Source: a virus. From it: a stretch of DNA of 46,136 nt. Location of the stretch: positions 1 to 46,136 of IMG/VR virus record IMGVR_UViG_3300030333_006861; one strand, 5' to 3'. Position 1 is the first letter of the stretch. Each line of letters starts with the position of its first letter. The position numbers and the translations under genes were made by a program. The notes beneath the pieces are model-generated. The model was not told the origin of the DNA, did no database searches, and saw only the letters and a program-made list of their open reading frames with translations. Below, piece by piece: positions 23,889-36,300 of the stretch.

Positions 23889-26311
23889 TGAAAAAGCATT
23901 TCGATGAACCCTTGGGAAAATTAAATAAACTTCCTAAGAAACAATTTAAAAAAGCGATAGACATATCAAGTAAAACCACTACTCTTGTAGATTTAGAAAG
24001 ACGCGCTGCTGAGATAATGCACGAAAAAGAAAACTCTGTTCTTGAGAAGACCGGACAATATAAAGCAATGGTTTTAAGAGTCGACAGAACTCCAAACAAA
24101 GTTGACAATACTGGTTTTTTAGATTTTCTTAAAAAGAATAACAAAAACAATTCTGCGGGATTTAAATTTGTTACCATTAAAGCATACATACCAATTATGC
24201 ATAAAGGGTTGTATCCTCTTCCTCGCGTAGGAAATACTGCAGATCCAAATTATCCAGATCATCACATTATTGATATGTATCCAACTTTCACAGCCAGAAA
24301 CGATGATCTTATTATGGACAGTGTAGGTGTGGGAGATATAGTCATTGTAGACTTTAGTGAGAAAAATGAATATACTGGTGATCCTATTTTTACAACCCCA
24401 ATTGTAACTAATGAAGCTCAAATTTTAGCAAGGCTAGGAACAACTCTTGCTAATAGATTTAATAGACCAGGGTGTCCTCCTGCTAGCGTTCACACACCCG
24501 GTCAGAGTGTGGCATCTTCAACAAGTATATCAAAACACCAAGGATTAGAAAGTTTGCGTGCAAGAGCAAGAAAATCGAACATGAAAGGTTTGGTTATAGG
24601 AGATAGTCAAGGCTGGGCAATGGGTGCAGGTATGTCTAAGTTTTTAGAAAACAATTTAGGTTTAGATATGATAAGAGCCACCTCTCCTGTGGGTCCATGG
24701 AACAAGATGGGTAAAAGAAAGGTGCTGGGAAAATCAGCTAAATCTTTGGCTGTAATGACCGGCATACGCAAAAGTTCTGACGGCTACTGGCCAGTTTTAA
24801 AGAGGCACTTAAAACAAGTTGGAGACGGCGTTATATGTATTGTAGGAGGAAGAAATGCTCCTGCATCTGAGAAAATTCTAGCCGCAGCACTAAAAAAGAT
24901 TTTCTCTGCAGCGCCAAATGCAACAATATTGTGGGTTACTCCACCAGGTAAGGTCCCTGCATGGAAAAAACGAGCTTATATTGTTAAAAGGCCAGTATAT
25001 CCAAGTCCAAACAACGGACCACCCTACAAACCAATTGCTCTAGAAAAAAGAACATCTCATGTGAAGTTAAGAAAAAATGTCGCTGCCGCAGCCGCCCAAT
25101 TTCCCAATAAAGTATACCATATAGACACATACCCATTGATGCCAAATTATGTTAAAAATGGATCAAAAAATAAGAAAGGAGATGGACTACATGTAACTTC
25201 TTCTGATTTGCCCGAAATGTTAAATGCAATATCTAATATGACAGGGCTAAGCGTGCCTGTAGATAAAACAAGGGGACAAAAAAAGGTAGCAATTGCAAAC
25301 TCTGGAAAAGATAATACTACTCCAAAAAAACAAGGAGGACCTACTGTATCTTCTCATCCTTCTGCAGGACCTCCTTGTTCTCCTCTTGGGTCCATGGGGC
25401 AACACGGCGGCGCCCCAATGCCTCCACATGTCCAAGGATTGGTACCAGGCGGCAAAAGAGCATCTTCTTTCCCATCAAGCTTATCACAGATTAATCTGAA
25501 AAATGTAATGCCAGGGCTTATCGATAAGTGGTCCAACCCACATGGTATCGACAAGGCGTTCAAAAGAGGGATAAAACCGGGAATGGATCCGTGGTATACT
25601 TGGTGCGTGTTATGTATGGCATCAGCAGAAGTAGTAGAGAGATATTGGAGAACGTGGGATCCCACCGCGAAACTTCGCATGTCTGACCACTGGCGAGGAA
25701 AAAGAGGTGGAGAGAATGGAAACCACAAAGGACCAGCAATGGACTTTGAAATAATATATAAAAACGGCGCCGTCCCTTCCGTGTATCAGTGGTGCTCAAT
25801 GAGATATTTAATGGGTCAAGGTCGAATTCCTGCAGGGGGTCTAGGACTTTATATGAATTTTAATGGCTTAAAAGGAGCCAGAAACAGATTACACCCACCG
25901 GGCATTACTGGACCTGGACTTAATGAGCAAGGAAAAAACACCAGCAGATCGTTAAAAGCCCCAGGTGGATCAACAAACGTACACTATGACTATAGAGGGT
26001 TTGCTGATTTTAAAATGGGAAAAGGAAGAGGAGTCTCCAGCCCTGGAAATATTGGAGGTCATTTTTGGTGGAGAGCTAGTACCCAAGGTACAGTTTCTGA
26101 TGATATAAGAGCAACTGCTTCAACCAGACGCTATCTAGAGTCTACAGAAAAAGGAAAACAAGTTCTTGCTTTACTTAATTCGTGGAGAAATGGAAGCTAC
26201 GGAAACAATCCGCCAGGATTTAAATTTACACAAATAAGTGAATATGTTCCAAACTGGAGTCAGGTTTTAGGTCTTGAGCCATGGGTAGGAAATCAGAAAG
26301 CAACTAGTTAA
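23888..26311 (+). CDS. Baseplate hub/lysin paralog with SGNH and M15-like peptidase domains
   Basis: The product has 807 residues from ATG 23888, which overlaps the previous stop (TAATG) and lies 8 bases after AAAGGGTGG; an in-frame GTG at 23876 is less likely. Residues ~55-175 repeat the preceding protein's N-terminal domain. Residues ~230-440 are SGNH-like: GDSQ (238-241), GGRN (320-323), DGLH (432-435). A Pro/Gly-rich linker follows. Residues ~545-735 look like a zinc D,D/L,D-peptidase of M15 type: His613 and Asp619 in NHKGPAMDF, and His699 in NVHYDY. The His-Asp spacing is one residue shorter than the usual M15 motif. It probably cleaves peptide stems while its paralog cleaves glycan strands. 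Confidence 0.72.
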   Translation: MKKHFDEPLGKLNKLPKKQFKKAIDISSKTTTLVDLERRAAEIMHEKENSVLEKTGQYKAMVLRVDRTPNKVDNTGFLDFLKKNNKNNSAGFKFVTIKAYIPIMHKGLYPLPRVGNTADPNYPDHHIIDMYPTFTARNDDLIMDSVGVGDIVIVDFSEKNEYTGDPIFTTPIVTNEAQILARLGTTLANRFNRPGCPPASVHTPGQSVASSTSISKHQGLESLRARARKSNMKGLVIGDSQGWAMGAGMSKFLENNLGLDMIRATSPVGPWNKMGKRKVLGKSAKSLAVMTGIRKSSDGYWPVLKRHLKQVGDGVICIVGGRNAPASEKILAAALKKIFSAAPNATILWVTPPGKVPAWKKRAYIVKRPVYPSPNNGPPYKPIALEKRTSHVKLRKNVAAAAAQFPNKVYHIDTYPLMPNYVKNGSKNKKGDGLHVTSSDLPEMLNAISNMTGLSVPVDKTRGQKKVAIANSGKDNTTPKKQGGPTVSSHPSAGPPCSPLGSMGQHGGAPMPPHVQGLVPGGKRASSFPSSLSQINLKNVMPGLIDKWSNPHGIDKAFKRGIKPGMDPWYTWCVLCMASAEVVERYWRTWDPTAKLRMSDHWRGKRGGENGNHKGPAMDFEIIYKNGAVPSVYQWCSMRYLMGQGRIPAGGLGLYMNFNGLKGARNRLHPPGITGPGLNEQGKNTSRSLKAPGGSTNVHYDYRGFADFKMGKGRGVSSPGNIGGHFWWRASTQGTVSDDIRATASTRRYLESTEKGKQVLALLNSWRNGSYGNNPPGFKFTQISEYVPNWSQVLGLEPWVGNQKATS
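24242..24265 (+). repeat. 24-base identity shared by the two hub paralogs, copy 2
   Basis: This is the second copy of the segment at 21453-21476, in the corresponding place of the downstream paralog. The flanking bases diverge quickly, so similarity beyond it is mainly at protein level. Confidence 0.85.
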
Positions 26312-26332
26312 TATAAAAGGAAATACGCTAAA

Positions 26333-27361
26333 ATGGTAATGAATTCACAAAGCAAACTAGCAGAAGATTTGGAAACTCTCAGAAATTTTAAAACAGAAGG
26401 ACCAAAATCAAAAGTATATGCTTTTAATCCGGGTAGCTTGGGAAAAGAATTAGATGAAACATTGGCAGCTATGTCTGAACGAGACCGAAATGCGATGTAT
26501 GGTGGAGCAAACTGCGGTATCATGCTTGAAGGTGTTCCAAATCATATTGAGGCAGAGTGCGAAAAAGGACATACTTTTTATGGACTAAATAACTCTTTCA
26601 TTGTGCTGGGTCGAGATCGTCCTGGCGCCGTAGATACGGGTTACGGTAGCACCCCAGAAACCCAAACAGGCATGATAGATATGTCTGTTGGTAGAAAACC
26701 ATATGACACCACAAAGAATGTAAACCCAGATTTTCGTAAAGATTCTTCTAGAATCTATATAAGTCAAAAATCAAATATTGATGATGAAGAATATTTTGAT
26801 TTGGTGCCTGGACCAAGCACCCCAATGTCAGAACGAGACTCAACAGTTGGTATCAAAGCGGACGTAGTTAGGATTGTCGGTAGAAAAAACATTCGCCTTG
26901 TTACAGAATATCAAGTTGAAAATTCGTGGGGAGGTATGATAGAATCCATAGGTGGAATCGATCTTATTGCAGGAAATAGAACTGAAGGTGTGTTAGAACC
27001 TCAACCAATGGTAAAAGGCGGTAATTTGATTGATTGTCTCGACGACCTCGCAAAACAAATAACAAATTTAAATACTATATTAAGTGGATTTATAGAAAGT
27101 CAAATGAAATTTAACAAGAAGGTTCAAAAACACAGCCACCATGGCGCCTTTTTCGGAATAAAAGGCTTGCCAGATTTTGAAGTAATTCTCGGCGGAGCTA
27201 AATTAGCACTTGATATGTTTAATAAAACCAAAACAGATCAAATATCTCATAAGTTTAATCTAGAAGATTGGGGTACAAGATATCTCACTCCTGCAGGTCA
27301 CGCGGAAGGAGATCCAGATATTAAAACCTATATTTGTAGTCGTTATAATAATGTAAACTAA
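26333..27361 (+). CDS. Putative baseplate spike or structural protein
   Basis: The product has 342 residues, with AAAGGAAA (26316-26323) before ATG 26333. Residues ~90-235 read as repeated beta strands (SRIYISQKS, VGIKADVVRIVGRKNIRLVT, GGIDLIAGN), the type of pattern seen in beta-helical spike and puncturing proteins of contractile phages. A helix with TNLNTILSGFIESQ follows, then KHSHHGAFFG. I cannot assign a named family. Placed between the hub/lysin pair and the giant baseplate protein, it is most likely a virion component near the central spike. Confidence 0.6.
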   Translation: MVMNSQSKLAEDLETLRNFKTEGPKSKVYAFNPGSLGKELDETLAAMSERDRNAMYGGANCGIMLEGVPNHIEAECEKGHTFYGLNNSFIVLGRDRPGAVDTGYGSTPETQTGMIDMSVGRKPYDTTKNVNPDFRKDSSRIYISQKSNIDDEEYFDLVPGPSTPMSERDSTVGIKADVVRIVGRKNIRLVTEYQVENSWGGMIESIGGIDLIAGNRTEGVLEPQPMVKGGNLIDCLDDLAKQITNLNTILSGFIESQMKFNKKVQKHSHHGAFFGIKGLPDFEVILGGAKLALDMFNKTKTDQISHKFNLEDWGTRYLTPAGHAEGDPDIKTYICSRYNNVN

Positions 27362-27386
27362 CTAATTAATCTTATTAGGAAATAGA

Positions 27387-30300
27387 ATGGCAAAATTTTC
27401 AAATTTTTATGTAGAAGTAGAGGGCTATGGCGGATCCGCGTATAAGCCAGATGACGTTGGGGGAATAGACCATAGCGCAGCCATGCTAAATGCACTTGCT
27501 AACGCTAGAGCCAGAGCACCCGCAGAGATAATATTAACAAAACAAAGCAGTTTTCTACAACAAACTAGCGAAGAAATTATTAAAATTATTAAAGAAGCAA
27601 ACGCCTCTGGTAAAAATGCAGCTGAAGTAGAAGATGCTATCAAGGTGGCTGGTATGAATCTACCTTTCCACGATGCTTTAGGGGAAAAACTTGTTTATAA
27701 ACAAATTAATTTTTCTGACAAAGCTTTGGGGAAAAAACCAAATGAAGCCGCCGCCATGGTTGAATTATTAAAATACCTAGAACAGAACAAACTTAAGTTT
27801 ATAGATTTAGGTCATGAGATTGCCGGCTCCGGTAAATCATTTAAAGTTGCAGACTTAGATCAAGAAGAAGATGCAGATACTTTAAAACTTTGGGAAAGTA
27901 TGGGAATTTTAACTGGAACAGGAGATCCAGAAATTGTATATGCAACAACTCTTCGCTTTCTTGTTCAGGTTGACAAATTAAGAGATTTGTTAATGTCCTT
28001 AACACCAAGCGTTATTCAAAAAAGAACTGCTGAAGAATTTATAGGAGAAGCAAAAGACGATGTTACCCCTGTTTGGTTGAGAGAACCTGGCACGGAAACA
28101 ATAGATTCTAATAAATTATTTAAGCCCCCGTTTTTTAAAAGCATAACGGAATTGGCTAAATATGATGTTTCGCATGTCGGAGGAATGCTTCCTGAAGAAG
28201 TATTATCCGCTTGGGACGAAGGCGATTTTTCTACCGAAAAAGCCGATCAAGCCGCTATTGACGCAGGCATATCAGATTTCCGACGCTCTTTATATACTCC
28301 ACTAACCGAAGCAACACATATGGTTGCAACCCCAATTACACTTTTAGGAAAAACAGCCTTAGATAATGCTTTAAAACATGTCGGCGCCACGGTCAAACAA
28401 ACCAGCGATATATTTGATAGACTTAAAGAATCAACACTGCAAAACCCTTCTCCGACTAAATTTTATAGTCCTGTCGAAGGAAACGGGGAACCAAAAGAAT
28501 TACATGCATTGTTAAGAGGAACAAATTTGCCTGGATTGCCTACGGCTTATTATCCAGATACAACCTTGGGTTCGACAGCACAATTTACATTAGTTAGAGT
28601 AAAGAAGCATCACGTTGGACCCGGCGGAAAATGGCATGAGGTTGAAATTGTTGCAACCAACAATAAAAAAATAAGAGATCTCACTGATCAATTGATCATA
28701 GAAGCAGAGTCTGAAATATCTAAAGCTCAAGAACTTATAGGCTCAGCTAAAACAAATGAAGAAAAAGCAAAAATACAAACCAGTCTAGATGAGAAACAAC
28801 ATGGGTATGCAAAAACTTTGTTCACAGGCTGGATTCGAACTTCGCACTTGTTGTTGCTAGACACTCCCAAAAATAAGTTTTTAAGGTCAATCGGCATTGG
28901 AATCAAGAGGTTGACAACCGATTCAGATCTTAGATACGACGGCACTCCAGTTAGCAAATTAGATATTTGGCATAAAAGAAAGATAAACGTCCCGGTGTTG
29001 GCTAAAAATATTGCCGAACCATGGAAAAGTATGTATGAGATTCCTATTCAGCTTCCTCATAAGGCTTTTACTATGTGGACAAAAGCCGAAGCTGCAGCAA
29101 TGATACGCAGGATTAAAAGATACCGAAGGGCTAAAAAGATCATCGCAAGGCTTAAGAAGGAGCATGCCACCAGCCGCTTGGGGGTCGACCCCAATGCACC
29201 TGGCTATAAACTTAAAGGAAACGTTTCACTAGACGATAAGTACGGACCAGATGGTAAAATCAAAGGCGGCGTCACAAAAGAAGAAGCTAAATTTTTAGAG
29301 CAAATGAAACTTCTTAAAAATAAGAAGAAAAAGTATGGTTTTGCAACTGTTGTTGATAAAGTACATGAAGGTTACGACGCGAAAGTCGGCGCAGTGCACA
29401 CGATCGAATATTATGAGGGTGGGGATGCGGAGAAATTCGGCAGTGTCGGCGTAGACAGCAGCAGTCTGGAGTATGTGGGCAAAGTCTCCGACGCCGGCAC
29501 CGGTGCCGAAATCGGAATGACATATAGACGGAGAAGACTAGCAGACAGAACATTCTTTGAAATTAGTGAACCTAAAAAACCAAGAACTCCTTCTTTAAGA
29601 CAATTAAGGAAAAACCCTAATTTTAAAAAAGAAAGAATACGCGCCTCAATGATTAGGGGTATTGCTCTTGCTTTAGACTTTTATAATAAAGATATTGAAA
29701 GAATATTTATCAACACAAAATATTATGAAACAAATAAAGAAACACTTTCCAAAGGAAAAGATAAATGGCCAGATCGAGGAATGATTCTTAAAATTGTTGC
29801 CAAAGAACTTTACGATGCAGGACTATCTGAGCCTGTATCCAATAATATGTGGCACAAACCAAAAAAGAAAAAGCTTCGTATATTGTGTCGTATCCCTGCA
29901 AACGTGTTTGATGGATATCCTTTAAAAACGACTGAATTTGAGTTCGACCCTCCTTTCATACCTGCGAAAAAGAATCTAATACCAACGCCGATGTATGGAG
30001 GACCTTCTCCCGTTACAGATCTTAAAACACACTATACCTTTACTCAGACATACAAATGGTTTGAAAAGAATGTAATAGGAATTCAAGAGACTGCTCGTAC
30101 AGAATTTGAACCAGATAAACAAATTGAAGTTAATTCAAACTTGAAAAGAGTATTAAAATACTACGACAGCAAGCACAAAAAGTCTGGAAAAAAAGTTTTG
30201 TTTCCTAGTTTTATGGCAGGACCCCTTAGCTTAAGACGCGAAGCTCACGCTTTAGAATTGTGGAAATATTCCTTTAGAGATTTCTTAAATAGAAACGACT

Positions 30301-33300
30301 TTGACTTCCGGAATCCTCCGTGTACAGATGATGGACAACCCAAGCCTAAAGGCTCAGACGGTGTGCCATCTCCACAAAACCCAAAAGCAGAATCAGTAAT
30401 TGAACTTGGCTTCAACAAAAGTTATCAATTATTATATGTTATGTTTAATGGTCAACCAATCAGAATTGGTATAAATTATTTCAGAGAAAAAACAATAATG
30501 GGTCATCCAAGAATCAATGCTTTGATTCATGCTTCACCTAAAATATTGGAAGACTACGCCGGCGACCCGTCAAAGAGGATGCCATGGACGAAATGGGTTT
30601 TAACGTATATTCATCCCCGAGGAGAGGCTATTATACGACCATCAAAGAGAGAGCTTGAGCCTAAGCCTCCTCCAAAGTTAAAGAAGAAACCATTGTCACA
30701 TAAAGAACTTGAAAGACAACAAAAGCTTCTTCAAAACATGAAGGATAGAGACGATAAAGTCAAGAAAGCAAAAAAGAAAAAATTCTCTGTTCTTGATAAT
30801 ACAATAAAAAATATGGACAAATTGTCTAATAAGATTAATAATTTTGAATCTGCATATACTGAAATATTAAATAGATATGGTCTAGACCAATTAGCAAAAA
30901 CCCTGGCAGTATGCTTGGTAGAAAAAGCCGGCGACCCTGAAGAACTACTGATAAACATGGCTCTTAATCCTATAACTGCTGTCTTAGAGGAAAACCAAAA
31001 ACGAATTGAAGAATCTGCTGAAAAAAACAAAACACTTAAAAAAATAACAAACATATTAGACCTTATACCGTTTGAATGTACTGTAAAGGTATTAGGCGAT
31101 ATATGCACGCTGGAATATAAAAAAGAAACAGATGTGCCTCCACAAGTAATACCTGGTCTTATTAATTCTGACGACAGATTCAAAAAAGCGGGAGATTTGA
31201 AAAAAGCCCTGGCAGCTCCAGGTGAACAACCAGCTTACGGCACGCCTGCTGACGCCAAAACAATCGTCGCAATTCGACCTGAAACAGCATATGCAGGAGT
31301 ATATAAAGACGATGGAGAGGGAGATCAAAATCCGGATATAGCAACAGATAAACAATGGAACCTGAAAGACACAAGCTGGAAGCCATATCCCTTTCCTGAT
31401 GATTTTAAAAACAGCGTTAAGCTGGTCAAAGAGTGGCAAACATATCTAGCAAATGATGTAATTGAATATAGTAGAGCACTTTATCCAGATAAAATGGACG
31501 GATATTTTCTTCCTGGCTCATGGGAAATAGATACAGGATACGATGGCGGAGGCGACGGTTCTATGTTGCCAATTTTTAAAGATCCATTGATAGGAAATTT
31601 GTGGTCAAAGCCAAAAGAAAACGAGCCTTCCGTTTTTAATTTGGCTATTGATGGTATCTTTGGACCAATTACAGAAAGGCTAACCATGTGGGAGCCAGAC
31701 ATTCTGTCTGACAAGCCAACCGGAGATCCGTGGCTAACCAAGGCTGTGTACGACAAAAGGCTTAAATTGGTTTCAGATTGGAAGCAAAAAAAGCAAGAAG
31801 CGGCAGAAGCAGCCGCCGGCGACGAGTTGGTAGTTGGTCCTGGTTCAACTGGAGAAATGGTTAAAAATGTACAAAAATTTCTCACAATAACTGCTCCGAT
31901 GCTCTTAGGTCCAGCCTCAAAAATTCCTCATTATATAGCTAGAGGAAACGACCAAGGAGACGAAGTTATACCGTTATCTGGCGTCTACCAAAAGAAAGAT
32001 GGCAAGTGGTACATACAATCACGTAAAAAACACGGCAAAAAAGGAAAATTTAAACTTAAAGAAGAAAGATTTAAAATTGATGGAAAATGGGGAAATCTTA
32101 CTTGGGAGGCTTTCTGGAATTTTGCCATGGCAGCATCTATACAATCACAAAAAGAAGGTATTTCAAACTTTAAATGGAAAACCGTATATGATGATGTGGT
32201 TAAAAGAATGGTGTCAAAAGGCGCTACAGAGCAAGATCTTGTGTCTTTGGATACTTGGTATGCTTTTGTATTCTCTAAAGGATATACTGGCTTCTCGCAA
32301 GACTATGGTCTTTCAAAAAATACTTATGATATTTTAATGGATGAGCTTAATAGATATTTAAAATTAAAAGCTTCTGGAGACGTAAGCGCCAAGCTCGGCT
32401 TAAAAAGACCACAACATGTATTAATGCATTCTCCCACTGCTCCTCCAGGTTATTACTGCAAGTCAGTCAACCCAGGACCATGCGATCGAATATATGAAAA
32501 ATTGATGAAAGCGACTCATAGAATGGGAGTCCTAGCTAGGAAAGAGTTTACACCGGTAAAAGAAACAGATGATAGAGACCCTGAAGGAATAGGTGAAGCA
32601 ACAAGTATACCTCATCTTTTAAATGTCATTGAAAAGCTGGAAGTAGAATATCAAGCATGCGCGAGCAGAGTAGGATTTATTACTATCCAAGGAGAGGCAG
32701 ACGGCGAACCATTAAGTGTATTTTTTCAAGGGACAGAACAAGAAATAGAAGAAAAGTTAAATGAATTAGCAAGAAAACAAATAAGGGTCATGAGCGCCGA
32801 AACTAGTCGAACTCCTGATGGAAAAGTAGGAGTGGCGGGCAATCCTAATGAACCAAATCCAGGCTTGAATGCTGAACAAAAAGCTAAAATTGATGCAAGA
32901 ATTGAAGAACTGAGACAACAGGGGATAAAGAATACTCCTAAAACATCTGGAGAAGCAGATAAATGCAAAACACATCGCCAAGCTCTCCATGATGCTCTTC
33001 ACCTATCTTACGGAAATAACCCTGGGGCTCTAGACCCAACAAAGATGACACCGACACATTTGTGGCCCGGTATGGGATTTACTGAGTTTGAGCAATCGTT
33101 GGGAGATGAAAACGCAGCAAAATTCAGAGAAGCTAGAATAAAAGCAATGACTCAATACATGAGTTGTATTGAATCTCAAGTTGTTGATGTGAGAATGAAG
33201 TTAAATGATATGGCTCCTACTCAGTATCAAACAATGGGGGATGTTGTGCCCTTTCCACAGGACATAAGACAATTGGCGATGCAACTTAAGGTACATCAAA

Positions 33301-36300
33301 AATTCCCAGACAATGTTAAATTTTCTAATTCAGGCAGAATTTGGCGGTCATGCAAAACCCACTGTGAAGAAGATGCGATAAAAATTCTTGAGTCCTTCAT
33401 TGATATTCTTGGTATACCTCCTGAAACTCGTGCTCTTTTGGGCACTATTGCTGCATCAGCTGCAATGTCGATGGGTGTGATATCTAAAACATCATACCCA
33501 AAGATACCATCGATATCTCTTCCAAAAGGCACATTTAAAACAGAGCCATATGATCCAGACGGCGGAATTCATAAAGAATTTAAAAATATGGCCAAGAAAT
33601 ATCTGAATGAAATTATCAAACAAACTGTAAAACAATTAATAGAATCTGTCAAACAAGCATGTGATGAGACAAAAGAAGATAAAGAGGACACTGGTTTGAC
33701 TAAGTTTGGAGATCTTGTCGACCCGCCTTTTAATCCTAGAGACAACGACGGCGTACAAGAAAGACTAAACAGCCTTCAAAACATGATGAATGATTGGAAT
33801 CTTCCAATACAAGTTCATTCTAAGAATATGACAGATGACAATGCTATCGAGGATCCAATTGATTTGGAGGAAATGATAGACGGCGTTGCAGATATTCTAA
33901 CCCCCACACAACTGTGTATGTGTTTTGACGGCAATGTCTCTCCTATTATGTCGACAGAATTGCGTGATTACTTTATAGAATTTTATCCAATACTCGCAGA
34001 TGCGTGGATTACAGATGAAGATATGATAGAATTCTTCAGACAAATGGGCGCCCTGGTAGATCCAAGCTTTTGTGAAGCTGTGGAAGAAGGATATTATGTT
34101 ACGAAAGTACCTAATCCAGATGAATGTATGGCAGATCTTATAATCGAAGAAAAAAGAAAATCCATGAAAGAAGATGGCCTAGAGCCAGAAGAGATCGAGG
34201 CTGCAATAAAACAAGAGCAAGAAGATATCGTCGACGCAATCGCTGAAGCTGCAAAAATTGCTGATGATCCTGACGGCGCCTTGGCTCCCACCGCCGCATC
34301 CGCCGCTCAAAAATGCAAAGAATATGCAAACATGGTTAATGATTCTCCAGGTGTGAATTCTATGCTTCGGAATGCGCTAGAGATGACTCTGGAACCAGTG
34401 GAAGATTTCTATCAAAGAGATATTAAATTTTTCGTCCCATCATTAATTCTTGGTAAAGATATGGCATCGGACACTGCGACTATTGATGTCGAATCCGACA
34501 TCGTTGCAGCTTTTACTGGGTCGATTGATCTAGAAAATCCTCCTGATGTTGATGTAAATGCTGAGATGGCGAAAGGCATGGCGAAGATGACACAAAATAA
34601 CGCTGAACAAAGCGCTAGCAGTGAGGAATCTTCGAAAGTAGCAAAAATGATGGAAACAGAGGATAATCCTGACTTTTGGGATCTTTATAATGCTATAGCA
34701 GAACATCCAACCGTCGACGGTATGCCAAACCTGGACCTTGGTTCAAATTCGGATCTAATGGAAATTCAAAATAATGGTACCGACAAACAAAAAGAGATGT
34801 TGACAGGAGGTCATATTCTCGCGCTCCTTAACTCAGGAGACTTTAGAAGAGAAGATAAATTAAAAAGTAAAATAAGCGAAGTTACAGGTCTTTCTGAGAA
34901 GCGACCTAAGTTTGGAAAAGTAACTCCACAAAATGTAACAATTCCCAATATTAGAGTAGCTAAAGAATTATATCAGTCGCTGAGAAATCCAAAAATTAAT
35001 TGGATGAGCGATACTGAAGGCGAACTTTTTAGCATTGATCTTGGAACTAGAAAAGAAAAAATCGGCTATTTTGTTCATGATCTAGACCAAACCCGAGATA
35101 ACTATCAAATTACAATTTTTAACTCTAAAGGAAATTCTAGGAGAAAATATGAAGATACTACACATGTATACGGATATGTTGAAGAATATATGAAAAGTAG
35201 TGGCATATCTTTAGATCTAGAAAGTTCACAAAAATCAGTAGTAAAAAATTACATAACAAAGGCTCTTAGAAGATTTTCAAAGAAAGGATTGCCTTACGAA
35301 GAAGATAATTATATTATCGAATTTGAAGACGCTGGAGAATCAGGACATGAGGCAGTAAGAGAAATTTATAGAAATATGAATATCACTACATTAAGAAGAT
35401 TGATGAAAGAAGTTTCATCGTCTCCTTTATTTATGAAGAATGACCTTCAAAGACTAAACTTGTCTCCTTCTGTTGAGGCTGCTGTCGACGATTGTAATAT
35501 CCCATTAGCAAAGCTAGGTGTAGAGAAAGTGCCAAACCTTCTCAACGTTGATGAAGAAATCGAAGAGGCTATTGAAGATTATAAAAAGAGAGAATTAGAC
35601 AAGTGTGACAATCTTCCATTTAATGACGATAGACAATCGTTGAACGAAGTCATCGAAGAAACAACACTAAGAATGCTATGTAAAACTTTCATAATAGAGA
35701 CATTATTAAAAACAGTATTTTCTTTATCGCAGTTTTCAGCAGAAGATTGTCTGTCTGATGATTTTATTGTAGATTTTATAGCTGATAACTTTGCACAAGC
35801 CGCCAGAAAGCACGGGGTTTATAAGAATATTTTGGAAACAGCACACCGAATGGTTGTTAACACAAGGCATTCTTTATATTATGAAGAGCCTGAAATTGTT
35901 CCACCAAAAGTTGGATCATCCAAGAAGAGTCCAAAAGTCAAAAACCCACTAGGAACTACAAAGATTCCAAACGCAAAAACAAAAAAGCAGGCTTTAAGCA
36001 ATCTTTTAAGTGCACAAGTAGAAGAAGTAGGTTCAGAATTTTTCAAAATGTTAACATCGGTTGTGGATGTTAACGAAATAGATACAATGAAAGAAGATGG
36101 ATTATTAGAACAATTAACAATTCCAGAAATTATAGATGTAACGCCTTACAACAAAATAGAAGAAAGCAATGACAAAAGTTATATTTCATACGAAAATATG
36201 TCTAATAGATTTTATAAGACTGTTGAGAAAAGACCCATGGGCATGCCCAAGAAAACATTTGAGGAATGGGAATCAAAAAAAGGTCGACCACTTGAAGTAT

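Noticed and set aside
24119-25799. Several minus-strand frames of 60-124 codons within the second hub gene
   Set aside because: They are shadows of a gene with clear domains, and none has a recognisable motif or start context.
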